From Cupriavidus laharis (GTDB taxonomy: Bacteria > Pseudomonadota > Gammaproteobacteria > Burkholderiales > Burkholderiaceae), in contig NZ_CAJZAI010000001.1 in the NCBI RefSeq assembly GCF_914271435.1, positions 1 through 64,000 of the forward strand: a stretch of 64,000 nt of DNA, given 5' to 3'. Shown here in pieces: positions 8,714-19,146 of the stretch. A program made the position numbers and the translations under genes. Below the pieces are notes generated by a model. The model was not told where the DNA came from and searched no databases. It worked only from the letters and a program-made list of their open reading frames with translations. The stretch's first letter is position 1. Each line of letters begins with the position of its first letter.

Positions 8714-10204
8714 ATGAAACGTCAAGAATTTGCCGTGTTTTCCCTGGTGTTGTCGCCGTGGCGCCGCGTGCTGCTGTCGGCCGTGCTGGCTGCCGTGGCC
8801 GGGCCTGCATTGGCCCAGCTCAAGGCGCCTTCGCAAGCGCCGCGCACCACTGGCATCTTCGTGCCGCAGGCCTCTGACGTGGCTGTGCCGTCGAGCCAGC
8901 CGCAGCTTGGCGTGCCGCAACCCGGCAGCAGCGCCAAGCGTTCGCAGCTCGTCGATGAAGTCGTTGCGGTGGTCAACAACAGCGTGATCACGCGCCGCGA
9001 ACTGCTCGACCGCGCCGACGAGATCGAAAGCCAGTTGCGCACCGCCAACCGGCCAGCGCCGCCGCGGGCGGACCTGCTCGGCGAAGTGCTCGAGCGTCTC
9101 GTCATGGAGCGCGTGCAGACCCAGGCCGCGCAGGATGCCGGCATCAAGGTGACTGACCAGGAACTGGACCGTGCCATTGAATCGGTGGCGCAGCAGAACC
9201 GCCTGAGTGCCACGGAACTGCGCAGCCGCGTTGAGGCCAGCGGCATGACCTGGACCAAGTATCGGGACGAACTGCGCAAGCAGGTGCAGGTGATTCGCCT
9301 GCGCGAGCGCGAGGTGGACTCGAAGGTACAGGTCTACGACGGCGAGATCGACAACTACCTGGCTGCCCGCGGCGGCCAGGGTGCGGCGGCCGCGGGCCCG
9401 GCCGAATTCAATGTGGCGCAGATCCTCGTGCGCGTGCCGGAAGATGCCTCCGACGCACAGAAGCAGGCGCTGAAGGCCAAGGCCGAGGGGCTGCTCAAGC
9501 AGGCGCAGGGCGGTGCCGACTTCGCCCAGCTGGCGCAGTCGAATTCCGAGGGGCCGGAAGCGGCCCAGGGCGGCGCCATGGGCTTTCGCGAAATCGGCCG
9601 CCTGCCGGCCCTGTTCGCCAACGCCGTGGTCGACCTGCAGCCGGGCGCCGTGGCACCCGAGGTGGTGGAGAGCGCCAACGGTTTCCATGTCCTGAAGCTG
9701 ACCGCCAAGCGCGTGGCGCCGGCGTCGGGTGCCTCCAACCCGGCCGCGGCTTCGCGCATCACACAGACCCAGGTCCGCCACATCCTGATCCGTACCGGTC
9801 CCAACATGCCGGAAGCCGAGGCGCGCCGCCAGCTCGGCACGCTGCGCGACCGCATCACGCACGGCGGTGACTTTGCCGACGCAGCCAAGCGTTTCTCGCA
9901 GGACGGCTCGGCCCAGGCCGGCGGCGATCTCGGCTGGGTCTCGCCGGGCGAACTGGTGCCCGAATTCGAGCAGGCCATGAACCGGCTGCGCCCCGGCGAG
10001 ATCTCCGAACCGGTGGTGACGCAGTTCGGCGTGCACCTGATCCAGGTACTGAACCGCCGCGAAACCGAGATGTCGCCCGAGAAGCAGCGCGATTTCGCGC
10101 GCGCCGAAATCCGCGAACAGAAGCTGCGCGCGGCCTATGATGACTGGGTGCGCCAGCTGCGTTCGCAGGCGTACGTCGAGTACCGCGTCAACCGACAGCG
10201 CTGA
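8714..10204 (+). CDS. surA: Periplasmic chaperone and peptidyl-prolyl isomerase SurA
   Basis: A 496-residue secreted chaperone for outer-membrane proteins. A signal peptide ends near PALA-Q (residue 34/35). The SurA N-terminal helical domain starts at about 76 ([18 protein letters not shown]). Two parvulin-type domains follow, beginning at about 233 ([11 protein letters not shown]) and 355 ([11 protein letters not shown]). It lies 9 bases after lptD, one of the main clients of SurA in other bacteria. A proline/serine-rich linker separates the signal peptide from the mature fold. Confidence 0.94.
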   Translation: MKRQEFAVFSLVLSPWRRVLLSAVLAAVAGPALAQLKAPSQAPRTTGIFVPQASDVAVPSSQPQLGVPQPGSSAKRSQLVDEVVAVVNNSVITRRELLDRADEIESQLRTANRPAPPRADLLGEVLERLVMERVQTQAAQDAGIKVTDQELDRAIESVAQQNRLSATELRSRVEASGMTWTKYRDELRKQVQVIRLREREVDSKVQVYDGEIDNYLAARGGQGAAAAGPAEFNVAQILVRVPEDASDAQKQALKAKAEGLLKQAQGGADFAQLAQSNSEGPEAAQGGAMGFREIGRLPALFANAVVDLQPGAVAPEVVESANGFHVLKLTAKRVAPASGASNPAAASRITQTQVRHILIRTGPNMPEAEARRQLGTLRDRITHGGDFADAAKRFSQDGSAQAGGDLGWVSPGELVPEFEQAMNRLRPGEISEPVVTQFGVHLIQVLNRRETEMSPEKQRDFARAEIREQKLRAAYDDWVRQLRSQAYVEYRVNRQR

Positions 10205-10227
10205 GGCACCCGCCGCACGACCCTGAC

Positions 10228-11271
10228 ATGCCCGACCCGCTTGCGCTAGCCATATCCACCGGTGAACCCGCCGGTATCGGTCCCGACATCACCATCGGGG
10301 CGCTGCTGCAGCTCGCGGGTGAGAACGGACATTGCCACTACCATGTGTTCGGCGATGCACACCTGCTGGCATCCCGTGCCACTGCGCTCGGCGTGGCGCA
10401 TGCCTGGGAGCGCCGCATTGCCGAGGGCGACGTCATTGTCCACCACGTTCCGCTGGCCGTTGCCTGCGAGCCGGGCCGGCTGGATGCGCGCAATGGCCCG
10501 TATGTGCTGTCCATGCTCGACGCCGCCATTGCCGGCTGCCGCGCGCATGCCGGCGTCCCCGCGCGTTTCGCGGCCATGATCACGGCTCCCGTTCAGAAGA
10601 GCACGATCAACGATGCCGGCGTGCCGTTCACCGGCCACACCGAATACCTTGCCGAGGCGGCAGGCGTGCCGCGCGTGGTGATGATGCTGGCCGGCCCCCA
10701 GCCGGCGCATGCCAACGCCATGCTGCGCGTGGCGCTGGCGACGACGCACCTGCCGCTGCGCGCGGTGCCGGATGCACTGACCGTACCGCTGCTGGTGCAG
10801 ACGCTCTCGATCATCGACGCCGACCTGCGCCGCTGGTTCGGCATCGCGCGGCCGCGCATCCTCGTGACCGGGCTCAATCCCCACGCCGGCGAGAGCGGCC
10901 ACATGGGCCGCGAGGAGATCGACGTCATTGAACCGGCACTGGCGCTGGCGCGCGATGCCGGCATCGACGCGCGCGGCCCGTACCCCGCCGACACGCTGTT
11001 CCAGCCGCGCCACCTTCGCGACGCCGACTGCGTGTTGGCGATGTACCATGATCAGGGACTGGCGCCCCTGAAGTACGGCACGTTCGGGCACGGCGTGAAC
11101 ATCACGCTGGGCCTGCCCTTTATCCGCACCTCGGTCGACCACGGCACCGCGCTCGACCTGGCCGGCAGCGGCCAGGCCGAACACGGCAGCATGATCGAGG
11201 CCATCCGCAGTGCGGTCACCATGGCCGGGCATGCCAACGGCAGGCACGCATCGGCCAGGCCTCAGCACTAG
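10228..11271 (+). CDS. pdxA: 4-hydroxythreonine-4-phosphate dehydrogenase
   Basis: A 347-residue enzyme of pyridoxal-phosphate synthesis that oxidises and decarboxylates 4-phosphohydroxy-threonine. Family signatures include [12 protein letters not shown] at the N-terminus, the metal/substrate region [11 protein letters not shown] near residue 137, and [18 protein letters not shown] followed by [11 protein letters not shown] near the C-terminus. Placement between surA and rsmA matches the conserved proteobacterial order. It ends 15 bases before the chosen rsmA start. Confidence 0.95.
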   Translation: MPDPLALAISTGEPAGIGPDITIGALLQLAGENGHCHYHVFGDAHLLASRATALGVAHAWERRIAEGDVIVHHVPLAVACEPGRLDARNGPYVLSMLDAAIAGCRAHAGVPARFAAMITAPVQKSTINDAGVPFTGHTEYLAEAAGVPRVVMMLAGPQPAHANAMLRVALATTHLPLRAVPDALTVPLLVQTLSIIDADLRRWFGIARPRILVTGLNPHAGESGHMGREEIDVIEPALALARDAGIDARGPYPADTLFQPRHLRDADCVLAMYHDQGLAPLKYGTFGHGVNITLGLPFIRTSVDHGTALDLAGSGQAEHGSMIEAIRSAVTMAGHANGRHASARPQH

Positions 11272-11285
11272 TGGCTTATCCCTCC

Positions 11286-12125
11286 ATGCGTTCAAACATG
11301 CACCAGGGCCATGTGGCCCGCAAGCGATTCGGCCAGAACTTCCTGGTCGACGATTCCATCATCCACGGCATCGTCAATGCCATCAACCCGCTGGCTGACG
11401 ATGTGCTCGTGGAAATCGGCCCGGGCCTGGGCGCGTTGACCGATCCGCTGCTCGAGCGCGTGCCGCAGATGCAGGTGGTCGAACTGGACCGCGATCTGGT
11501 CGAGCGGCTGCGGCGCCGCTACGGCGACCGCCTGCAGGTCCACGCCGGCGACGCGCTGGCCTTCGACTTCGGCAGGCTGGAGGTGCCCGGGCGCCCGCTG
11601 CGCATCGTCGGCAACCTGCCATACAACATTTCCAGCCCGCTGCTGTTCCACCTGATGGAGTACGCCGACCACGTGCGGGACCAGCATTTCATGCTGCAGA
11701 AGGAAGTGGTCGACCGCATGGTGGCCGAACCCGGCAGCAAGGCATTCGGCCGCCTGTCGATCATGCTTCAGGTGCGCTACCACATGGAGCACGTGCTCGA
11801 CGTGCCGCCCGGATCGTTCAATCCGCCGCCCAAGGTCGATTCCGCGGTGGTACGCATGATCCCGTGGCCGCGCTCGGAAAATGGCCGGCTGCGCTCGCCG
11901 CATGCGGATTGCGATATCACCGTGCTCGGCGACCTGGTCACCGCCGCGTTCTCGCAGCGGCGCAAGGTGCTGCGCAATACGCTATCGTTCCTGCGGGACC
12001 AGGTCGATTTCGAGGCGATCGGCTTCGACCTGGGCCGCCGCGCCGAAGAAGTGCCGGTCGGCGAGTACGTCGAACTGGCGCGCCGCCTGGGCGGCGACCC
12101 GTCCGACAGGCCGGCCGCCGCCTGA
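11286..12125 (+). CDS. rsmA: 16S rRNA (adenine-N6,N6)-dimethyltransferase
   Basis: A 279-residue KsgA/RsmA enzyme that dimethylates two adjacent adenines near the 3' end of 16S rRNA. SAM-binding motif I reads [13 protein letters not shown] and the catalytic motif [13 protein letters not shown]. The ATG at 11286 gives [19 protein letters not shown], the usual betaproteobacterial beginning; a GTG at 11271 would add five residues and overlap the pdxA stop. No clear ribosome-binding site is seen for either start. Confidence 0.94.
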   Translation: MRSNMHQGHVARKRFGQNFLVDDSIIHGIVNAINPLADDVLVEIGPGLGALTDPLLERVPQMQVVELDRDLVERLRRRYGDRLQVHAGDALAFDFGRLEVPGRPLRIVGNLPYNISSPLLFHLMEYADHVRDQHFMLQKEVVDRMVAEPGSKAFGRLSIMLQVRYHMEHVLDVPPGSFNPPPKVDSAVVRMIPWPRSENGRLRSPHADCDITVLGDLVTAAFSQRRKVLRNTLSFLRDQVDFEAIGFDLGRRAEEVPVGEYVELARRLGGDPSDRPAAA

Positions 12126-12168
12126 TGGCCAGACCGCTTACATCCCGAAATTTCCGCGAATTTCCGTA

Positions 12169-13200
12169 ATGACAGCCAATACGCAAACCAACAAGCGACC
12201 GGTCATCCTGACTGGCGATCGTCCCACCGGTCCGCTGCACCTGGGCCACTACGTTGGCTCGCTCAAGACCCGCGTGCAACTGCAGGACACGCACGAGCAG
12301 TACCTGCTGCTGGCCGACACGCAGGCCATGACCGACAACGCGCACGATCCCGACAAGGTCCGCCGCAATGTGCTCGAGGTGGCGCTGGACTACCTGGCCG
12401 TCGGGATCGACCCGGCCAAGACGACCATCACCGTGCAGTCGTACCTGCCGGCGCTGGCCGAACTGACGCTGATGTACCTGAACTTCGTCACGGTATCGCG
12501 CCTGGAGCGCAACCCGACCATCAAGGAAGAGATCCAGGCGCGCGGGTTCGGCCGCGACATCCCGGCCGGCTTCATGTGCTATCCGGCCGCCCAGGCCGCC
12601 GACATCACCGCGTTCAAGGCCGATATCGTGCCGGTGGGCGAGGACCAGGCCCCGCTGATCGAGCAGACCAACGAGATCGTTCGCCGCATCAACCACCAGG
12701 TCGGCCGCGACGTGCTGAAGGAATGCCAGGCGCTGATCCCGAAGTTCGGCCGCCTGCCGGGCGTGGACGGCAAGGCCAAGATGAGCAAGTCGCAGGGCAA
12801 CGCCATCGCGCTGGGCGCCAGCCCCGAGCAGATCAAGGCGGCCGTGCATAGCATGTACACCGACCCGAACCACCTGAAGGTCTCCGATCCGGGCCAGGTC
12901 GAGGGCAATATGGTGTTCACCTACCTCGACGCCTTCGACCCGAATACGGTGGAAGTGGAAGAACTCAAGGCGCACTACCGCCGCGGCGGGCTGGGCGACA
13001 TGGTGCTCAAGCGCCGTGTCGAAAGCGTGCTGAACGAGTTGCTGGGCCCGATCCGCGAGCGCCGTGAACAACTCGCCAAGGATCCGGACTATGTGTTCGA
13101 CCTGCTGCGCGAGGGCACCAGCAAGGCCAGGGCCATCACCCAGCAGACGCTGGACGAAGTGCGCGAGGCGCTGGGTATGTTCTCGTTTGGTAGCCGCTGA
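12169..13200 (+). CDS. trpS: Tryptophanyl-tRNA synthetase
   Basis: A 343-residue class I synthetase that charges tRNA-Trp. The HIGH-type signature is PTGPLHLGHYVGSLK (about 14-28) and the KMSKS loop is AKMSKSQGN (about 203-211). The ATG at 12169 was chosen because it directly precedes the conserved N-terminus; the reading frame is open far upstream, but that part overlaps rsmA and has no family resemblance. A strong hairpin terminator follows 23 bases after the stop. Confidence 0.95.
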   Translation: MTANTQTNKRPVILTGDRPTGPLHLGHYVGSLKTRVQLQDTHEQYLLLADTQAMTDNAHDPDKVRRNVLEVALDYLAVGIDPAKTTITVQSYLPALAELTLMYLNFVTVSRLERNPTIKEEIQARGFGRDIPAGFMCYPAAQAADITAFKADIVPVGEDQAPLIEQTNEIVRRINHQVGRDVLKECQALIPKFGRLPGVDGKAKMSKSQGNAIALGASPEQIKAAVHSMYTDPNHLKVSDPGQVEGNMVFTYLDAFDPNTVEVEELKAHYRRGGLGDMVLKRRVESVLNELLGPIRERREQLAKDPDYVFDLLREGTSKARAITQQTLDEVREALGMFSFGSR

Positions 13201-13223
13201 GCCCTGCTCAGGCGGTAGTGACC

Positions 13224-13260
13224 AACAAAAAACGCGCGGGTCCACCGCGCGTTTTTTGTT
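13224..13260. terminator. Bidirectional intrinsic terminator between trpS and the DMT exporter gene
   Basis: Perfect 16-bp inverted repeat: left arm 13224-13239, right arm 13245-13260, with a 5-base loop. The outer part is A-rich on the left and T-rich on the right (TTTTTTG), so it provides a GC stem plus T-tract for both converging transcription units. Confidence 0.92.
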
Positions 13261-13276
13261 GCCTGAATCATGCGTC

Positions 13277-14182
13277 TCAGCCGCGGCGGTTCACCAGCAC
13301 GATGCCGGACAACACCAGCAGTGCCGCCACGGCAAAGCGCGATCCCACCGCGTCATGCATCAGCACTACGCCGAAGGCGACGCCGAACAGCGGTGTCAGG
13401 AACGAGAATACCGACAGCCGCGAGGCCAGGTAGCGGCGCAGGAGCCAAAACCACGCCAGATAGCTGGCAAAGGCGATCAGCACCGACTGGTAGAACAGGC
13501 TGGCCAGCACCATGCCGTTGAGCTGTACACCTTCGGCCTGGCCGGCCATCAGCGCCATGGCCAGCAGCAGCACGCCCGACACCGCGAGCTGGTAGAGCAG
13601 GGTCTTGCTGGCCGGTGCGCTGGCCAGCGCGGTGGCGCGCACGACCACGGTAGTCGCAGCCCACAGCAGGCCGGCCGCCACGCCCAGCGCATCGCCGGCC
13701 AGCGTGCTGCCATGTGCTGACGTTGCCGTCATGCCATCGGCAAAGGCCAGCACCATGCCGCAGAAGGCCAGCACGACGCCGAGCCACTGCCCCCGCTGCA
13801 ACCGTTCGCCGGCGACGGTGAAATGCAGTCCGATCGCCGTGAAGATCGGCGCGGTGTACAGGAACACCGCCATGCGCGACGCCGTGGTGTGGCCGAGCCC
13901 GACGAAGATGCAGAAGAACTCGGCACCGAACAGCAGCCCCGCCAGCAGGCCCGCGCCGAGCGTACCGTCGCGCCGCCAGATCGGCGTGCCGCGCCAGGCG
14001 GCAAAGCCGAACACCAGCAGCGCCGCAATGGCCGACCTCACCCCCGCCTGCAGCACCGCGCCCATCAGCGGCGCGGTCAGCTTGATCACCACCTGCTGCA
14101 GCCCCCAGGCCGCGCACAGCACCACCATCAGGCCGACGGCGGCGCCATCGAGCGGGCGCCGGCTCAGGGTTTGCGCGTCCAT
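13277..14182 (-). CDS. DMT-superfamily (EamA) exporter
   Basis: A 301-residue membrane protein with about ten hydrophobic segments in two homologous halves (roughly 15-140 and 150-295), the layout of EamA/RhaT-type drug/metabolite exporters. Motifs such as AALLVFGFAAWRG and GVLLLAMALMAG fall in predicted helices. Substrate cannot be read from the sequence. It lies 11 bases after gloA and is the last gene of the glyQ-led minus-strand run. Confidence 0.85.
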   Translation of the reverse strand: MDAQTLSRRPLDGAAVGLMVVLCAAWGLQQVVIKLTAPLMGAVLQAGVRSAIAALLVFGFAAWRGTPIWRRDGTLGAGLLAGLLFGAEFFCIFVGLGHTTASRMAVFLYTAPIFTAIGLHFTVAGERLQRGQWLGVVLAFCGMVLAFADGMTATSAHGSTLAGDALGVAAGLLWAATTVVVRATALASAPASKTLLYQLAVSGVLLLAMALMAGQAEGVQLNGMVLASLFYQSVLIAFASYLAWFWLLRRYLASRLSVFSFLTPLFGVAFGVVLMHDAVGSRFAVAALLVLSGIVLVNRRG

Positions 14183-14193
14183 GCCGGGCGCGC

Positions 14194-14601
14194 TCAGGGA
14201 CGGCTGGTGTCGCGCGTGGAGTGGCGCTCGATCAGTTCGATCTTGTAACCGTCCGGGTCTTCGACGAAGGCGATCACCGTGGTGCCGCCCTTGACCGGGC
14301 CGGCTTCGCGCGTGACCTTGCCGCCGGCCACGCGGATGCGGTCGCAGGCCGCGGCGGCATTGTCGGTTTCCAGCGCGATGTGGCCGTAGGCGGTGCCGAG
14401 CTCGTACTTGTCGACGCCGTAGTTGTAAGTCAGTTCCAGCACCGCGGTCTCGCTTTCCGGGCCATAGCCGACGAAGGCCAGGCGGTACTTGTATTCCGGG
14501 TTGTCGCTCTCGCGCAGCAGCTGCATGCCGAGCACGCGGGTGTAGAAATCGATGGAGCGCTGCAGGTCGCCGACGCGCAGCATGGTGTGGAGGAGTCGCA
14601 T
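14194..14601 (-). CDS. gloA: Lactoylglutathione lyase (glyoxalase I)
   Basis: A 135-residue enzyme that converts the methylglyoxal-glutathione hemithioacetal to S-lactoylglutathione. The four metal ligands fall at the same positions as in E. coli GloA: His5, Glu56 (VLELTYN), His74 (YGHIALE) and Glu122 (YKIELIE). Length and absence of the longer eukaryotic insert fit the nickel-type bacterial enzyme, an inference from family knowledge. Confidence 0.95.
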   Translation of the reverse strand: MRLLHTMLRVGDLQRSIDFYTRVLGMQLLRESDNPEYKYRLAFVGYGPESETAVLELTYNYGVDKYELGTAYGHIALETDNAAAACDRIRVAGGKVTREAGPVKGGTTVIAFVEDPDGYKIELIERHSTRDTSRP

Positions 14602-14712
14602 TTGAGATGCCCTATAGGTCGGGTCGTTCTTGGAGGGAGTGCGTCATTTTAGTGCGTTTGCGCGAAACGCACCGGCGAGCCCGGCGGGGTGGCCGGTGCG
14701 CGCGGTGACGAC

Positions 14713-15573
14713 TCAGAACGTCGGCAGCAGCTCGGGCGGATGCGCGCGCAATTGTGCACGTGCGTCGCGGAACTCCGGGAAGATCGACTCCACGGTCTCC
14801 CAGAAGCGCGGGCCGTGGTTCATCTCCTTGAGATGCGCGAGCTCGTGCGCCGCCACATAGTCGATCATCGACATCGGGAAGTGCATGAGCCGCCAGTTCA
14901 GGCGGATCTTGCCGTCCGCGGTGCAGCTGCCCCAGCGTGTGGCGGCCGAGGTCAGCGCGAAGCCGGTGTGGCGCACGCCGAGGCGCTCGGCGTAGATATC
15001 GAGCCGTTGGGGCAGCAGCCGGCGTGCCTGCTGCTGCAGCCAGCTCTGCACGCGGTCCTTGATTTGCTGCTCGTCGGCATGCGCGGGCAGCGAGAGGTGC
15101 AGCATCAGGGTTTCGCCATTGAACAGCACCGCGCCGATCGGGGATTCGAGCGACAGCGTAATGGTCTGCCCAAGGAAGGGCAGGTTCGCGCCATCGCGCC
15201 ATTGCACGGTCGGCAGCACGCGCCGCGATTCGCGCTGGCGCCACTCGGCGAGCTTGGTGAAGATCCAGCGCTGCTTCTCGAAAATGGCGGACTCGACGTC
15301 GGCGATCGTGACCCAGCGCGGCGCGGTGATCGACAGGCCGCGGTCATCGACCGTGAAGCCAATCGTACGGCGCGACGAGCGCTTGAGCGCGTAGTGCAGC
15401 GTGTGTTCGCCGACCAGGAGCCTGCGCGCATCGGGCTGCGGCACCGGCCATGCGGCGGCAGTCGGCTCCGGAGCCAGCGGCGCGAGCCCGGCGACGATCC
15501 CCTGGCCGCTGTCGGCCAGTGGCAGTTCCAGCTGTGCGCCGGGGGCGTCCGGGGCAGGGCGCAGCAAGCTCAT
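14713..15573 (-). CDS. YgjP/WLM-type M48-like metal-dependent hydrolase (DUF45)
   Basis: A 286-residue protein with the zincin helix VAAHELAHLKEMNHGPRFW, giving ligands His243, His247 and probably His254 with Glu244 as catalytic base. This is the YgjP family, annotated variously as metallopeptidase or UTP pyrophosphatase; the true substrate is uncertain. The first 60 residues are proline/alanine-rich and poorly conserved in appearance. Its start overlaps the plsC stop as ATGA. Confidence 0.83.
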   Translation of the reverse strand: MSLLRPAPDAPGAQLELPLADSGQGIVAGLAPLAPEPTAAAWPVPQPDARRLLVGEHTLHYALKRSSRRTIGFTVDDRGLSITAPRWVTIADVESAIFEKQRWIFTKLAEWRQRESRRVLPTVQWRDGANLPFLGQTITLSLESPIGAVLFNGETLMLHLSLPAHADEQQIKDRVQSWLQQQARRLLPQRLDIYAERLGVRHTGFALTSAATRWGSCTADGKIRLNWRLMHFPMSMIDYVAAHELAHLKEMNHGPRFWETVESIFPEFRDARAQLRAHPPELLPTF

Positions 15574-16319
15574 GCGGCCGCGTTCCGGTAGCTTTGCGGG
15601 TCAATGCGGCGCATGTCGCGTTCGATCCAGTCGCGCACTTCCACATTGAGCTGATCCGCGGTCTTGTTGGCCGACGGGATCGCCGGGCCGATCGAAATCG
15701 TCACCGTGCCCGGGTACTTCAGGAAGGAATTGCGCGGCCACACGCGGCCCGAATTGACCGCCATCGGGATCACCCAGGCGCCGGTTTCCACCGCAAGCCG
15801 GGCGCCGCCGCTCTTGTAGCGCGGCTTCTCCAGGCCGGACGGTGTGCGCGTGCCCTCGGGGAACATGATGATCCATGCCCCTTCGGCCAGCCGCTCGCGG
15901 CCCTGCCGCGCGGCGGACGAAAACGCCTTGGTGCCTTCCTTGCGGTTGATGTGCACCATTTTCAGCATGCCGAGCGCCCAGCCGAAGAACGGCACCAGCA
16001 GCAGCTCGCGCTTGAAGACATAGCACAGCGGCTTGGGCATCAGCGCCACGTAGGCCACGGTTTCCCACGCGGACTGGTGCTTGGAGAGCAGCACCACGGG
16101 CTTGTCGAGCATGGCTTCGAGGTGCTCGCGGCCTTCGATCCGGTAGCGGATGCCACAGAGCACGCGCGCGGCGCCGATTACCAGGCGGGTCCAGCCGCGC
16201 ACGAAATCGAAGCGCCGCGCGGCGTTCAGGAACGGAAACACGATAAAGCAGGCGCACGCGTAGGGCGGCGTCAGCACCAGCAGGTACAACGCGAACAGAA
16301 AGGAACGCAGGAAGATCAT
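15570..16319 (-). CDS. plsC: 1-acyl-sn-glycerol-3-phosphate acyltransferase
   Basis: A 249-residue inner-membrane enzyme that makes phosphatidic acid from lysophosphatidic acid. It begins with a membrane segment (MIFLRSFLFALYLLVL). The catalytic block reads KHQSAWE, an HX4E variant of HX4D seen in some bacterial members, and the phosphate-binding block is FPEGTRT. The start at 16319 is used because the upstream extension is proline/arginine-rich and unlike the family. It is flanked by gmhB and the YgjP-like gene. Confidence 0.92.
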   Translation of the reverse strand: MIFLRSFLFALYLLVLTPPYACACFIVFPFLNAARRFDFVRGWTRLVIGAARVLCGIRYRIEGREHLEAMLDKPVVLLSKHQSAWETVAYVALMPKPLCYVFKRELLLVPFFGWALGMLKMVHINRKEGTKAFSSAARQGRERLAEGAWIIMFPEGTRTPSGLEKPRYKSGGARLAVETGAWVIPMAVNSGRVWPRNSFLKYPGTVTISIGPAIPSANKTADQLNVEVRDWIERDMRRIDPQSYRNAAA

Positions 16320-16359
16320 CGGGGGGCGCTTGATGGGAGCTGCGGGGGGTCGGCGGGGA

Positions 16360-16938
16360 TCAGGCAGGGGTCGCGCGTGGCGCGCCGTCGCCACCGGTCA
16401 GCCAGCGGGCAAACGCACGCAGGTCGTCATGGACGCGCGTGCCCGGAGGCAGGCCACCCTTGTCGAGGGTCTTCTGGCCCTTGCCGGTCAGCACCAGATG
16501 CGGCGTGCAGCCGACCGCCACGCCGGCCTCGAGGTCGCGCAGCGAGTCGCCGACGACCGGCACGCCCTTGAGCTCGATGCCGAAGCGTTCGCTGATCTGG
16601 TCGAGCAGGCCGGGCTTGGGCTTGCGGCAGTCGCAGGCGTCTGCGGCGGTATGCGGGCAGAAGAACACGGCGTCCACGCGCCCGCCGAGGTTGGCCAGGG
16701 CCTTGTACATCTTCTCGTGCATGGCGTTGAGCGCGCTCATCTCGAACAGGCCGCGGCCAATGCCCGACTGGTTGCTGGCGATCACCACGCGGTAGCCCGC
16801 CTGGTTCATCGCGGCGATGGCTTCGAGGCTGCCTTCGATCGGCACCCATTCGTCGGCCGATTTCACGAACTGGTCGCTGTCGAGGTTGATGACCCCGTCG
16901 CGGTCGAGGACGATGAATTTGGGCGGTATCTGCGGCAT
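16360..16938 (-). CDS. gmhB: D-glycero-beta-D-manno-heptose 1,7-bisphosphate 7-phosphatase
   Basis: A 192-residue HAD phosphatase of LPS heptose precursor synthesis. HAD motif I is LDRDGVIN, motif II is ASNQSGIGRG and the C-terminal motif is VGDSLRDLEAG. A zinc-binding set typical of GmhB appears as CPHTAADACDC. It sits 41 bases after glyS and upstream of plsC; waaF, the heptosyltransferase, lies 41 kb away in this window. Confidence 0.94.
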   Translation of the reverse strand: MPQIPPKFIVLDRDGVINLDSDQFVKSADEWVPIEGSLEAIAAMNQAGYRVVIASNQSGIGRGLFEMSALNAMHEKMYKALANLGGRVDAVFFCPHTAADACDCRKPKPGLLDQISERFGIELKGVPVVGDSLRDLEAGVAVGCTPHLVLTGKGQKTLDKGGLPPGTRVHDDLRAFARWLTGGDGAPRATPA

Positions 16939-16978
16939 GTCTGGTTTCCGGTGTTGCGTGTGGCGCGGTTCTGGCCGG

Positions 16979-19111
16979 TCAGGCCGCCAGCTTCGAGATG
17001 TCGGCCACGCGGTTCGCCAGCGCGTGCAGCGAGGCCAGCAGTGCCAGGCGGTTGGCGCGCAGTTGCGCGTCCTCGGCCATCACCATCACGTTGTCGAAGA
17101 AGCCGTCCACGGCTTCGCGCAGCTGGGCCAGGTCGCGCAGGGCGCTGGTGAAGTCGCCGCGCGCGAAGGCGGCTTCCACGTCTGGGCGCACGCGTTCGAT
17201 GGCGCCGTGCAGCGCGCGTTCGGCGTCTTCCTGGAACAGGGCCGGGTTGACCTCGGCGATGTCCTGCGCGGCTTCGGCGTTCTTCTTCAGGATGTTGGTG
17301 ATGCGCTTGTTGGCGGCGGCCAGCGCCTCGGCCTCGGGCAGCGCGGCAAACGTGCGCACGGCTTCCAGGCGGCCGAGCACGTCGTGCAGTTGCTGCGGGC
17401 GCAGGCTGACCACGGCTTCGACTTCGTTCGTGGTGTAGCCCTTGTCCTTCAGATAGCCGCGCACGCGGTCATAGAGGAAGTCGGCAATGGCTTCGGGTGC
17501 GGGCTTGACAGCCGGCACGCCGGCAAAGGCCTGCTGGGTCAGCGTGAGCAGCGCGCCGATCGACAGAGACAGAGGCTTCTCGATCAGCATGCGCAGGATG
17601 CCCAGCGCGTGGCGGCGCAGCGCGAACGGATCCTTTTCGCCGGTGGGCTGCAGGCCGATGCCCCAGATGCCGACCAGCGTTTCCAGCTTGTCTGCCAGCG
17701 CTACGGCGGTGCTGACCGCGCCTTCGGGCAGCGCGTCGCCGGCAAAGCGCGGGCGGTAGTGCTCGGAGCAGGCCAGCGCCACGTCCTCGGCTTCGTCGTC
17801 ATGGCGCGCGTAGTATGTGCCCATGGTGCCCTGCAGCTCGGGGAATTCGCCAACCATGTCGGTCAGCAGGTCGGCCTTGGCCAGTTCGGCGCCACGCATG
17901 GCGGCGGCCTTGTCCACGGCGACGCCGGACGCATTGAGCGCATCGGCGATATGGCCGGCGATCTGCTGCAGGCGCTGCACGCGGTCAAGCTGGGTGCCGA
18001 TCTTGTTGTGGTAGACCACGCTCGCGAGCTGTGGCACGCGCGAGGCCAGCGTCTTCTTGCGGTCCTGGTCGAAGAAGAACTTGGCATCGGCCAGGCGCGG
18101 ACGCACCACGCGCTCGTTGCCCGTGATGATCGACTGCGGCGTTTCCGTGGCGAGGTTGGAAACGATCAGGAAGCGGTTGCGCAGGTGGCCTTCGGCGTCG
18201 GTCAGCGCGAAGTACTTCTGGTTGGTCTGCATCGTCAGGATCAGGCATTCCTGCGGCACGGCCAGGAAGGCCTCCTCGAAATGGCAGGCGTAGACCACCG
18301 GCCATTCCACCAGCGAGTTCACTTCGTCGAGCAGCGCGTCCGGCATGACGACCTGGTCGGCGCCGGCGGCCTTCAGCAGCTGCTCGCGGATCGACTCGCG
18401 GCGCTGCGCATAGCTGGCGATCACCTTGCCTTGCTGGAGCAGCGTGTCGGCGTACTGCGTCGCATGCGCGATCTCGATCGCGCCGTGCGACAGGAAGCGG
18501 TGCCCCTGTGTCAGGTTGCTTGCCTGCAGGCCCAGCAGGGAAACCGGCACGATCTCGCTGCCGAACAGCGCCACCAGGCGGTGCGCCGGGCGCACGAAGT
18601 GCACCGTGTCGCCGCCCGGGCGCTGGTAGCTCATCACCTTTGGGATCGGCAGCTTGCCGATGGTGTCGTCCAGCGCGGCTTGCAGGCCAGCTGCGAGTTC
18701 AGCGCCCTTGGCGGTGTAGCGATAGAAGAAGGCGTCGGCCTTGCCGTCGGAGGCGCGTTCCAGCGTCTGCCAGTCGATCTCGGCCACGCCGACGGACTTG
18801 GCCAGCGCGGCGAGCTTCTTGGCCAGCGGCGCGGTCGGCTCGCCGTTGGCGCCCAGCGCCACCGACAGCGGCAGGACCTTCTCGCGCTGCTCGCGGTCGG
18901 GCGCGCTGCGCCGCACGCCGGAAACCAGCGCGGCCAGGCGGCGCGGCGAGGCATAGGGCGTGACGGCGGCATCGGCTTCAAGCAGGTCGCGCTCGCGCAG
19001 GCCGGCGAACAGGCCCTGCGCGAAGGCGTCGCCCAGGCGCGCCAGGGCCTTGGGGGGCAGCTCTTCGGTGAACAGTTCGATCAGCAGCGAGTCGGTCATG
19101 GGTTGCGACAT
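16979..19111 (-). CDS. glyS: Glycyl-tRNA synthetase beta subunit
   Basis: A 710-residue beta subunit of the heterotetrameric bacterial glycyl-tRNA synthetase, which contributes tRNA recognition. The N-terminus ([15 protein letters not shown]) and internal blocks such as [16 protein letters not shown] and [18 protein letters not shown] are typical, and a DALR-like anticodon-binding region lies at the C-terminus. The ATG at 19111 has a GGAAA sequence 8 bases upstream; a second ATG at 19099 is possible. It pairs with glyQ, separated by one secreted unknown gene. Confidence 0.95.
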   Translation of the reverse strand: MSQPMTDSLLIELFTEELPPKALARLGDAFAQGLFAGLRERDLLEADAAVTPYASPRRLAALVSGVRRSAPDREQREKVLPLSVALGANGEPTAPLAKKLAALAKSVGVAEIDWQTLERASDGKADAFFYRYTAKGAELAAGLQAALDDTIGKLPIPKVMSYQRPGGDTVHFVRPAHRLVALFGSEIVPVSLLGLQASNLTQGHRFLSHGAIEIAHATQYADTLLQQGKVIASYAQRRESIREQLLKAAGADQVVMPDALLDEVNSLVEWPVVYACHFEEAFLAVPQECLILTMQTNQKYFALTDAEGHLRNRFLIVSNLATETPQSIITGNERVVRPRLADAKFFFDQDRKKTLASRVPQLASVVYHNKIGTQLDRVQRLQQIAGHIADALNASGVAVDKAAAMRGAELAKADLLTDMVGEFPELQGTMGTYYARHDDEAEDVALACSEHYRPRFAGDALPEGAVSTAVALADKLETLVGIWGIGLQPTGEKDPFALRRHALGILRMLIEKPLSLSIGALLTLTQQAFAGVPAVKPAPEAIADFLYDRVRGYLKDKGYTTNEVEAVVSLRPQQLHDVLGRLEAVRTFAALPEAEALAAANKRITNILKKNAEAAQDIAEVNPALFQEDAERALHGAIERVRPDVEAAFARGDFTSALRDLAQLREAVDGFFDNVMVMAEDAQLRANRLALLASLHALANRVADISKLAA

Positions 19112-19146
19112 GAATCGTTTCCAACAGGTTGTGGCGCGCACTGCAA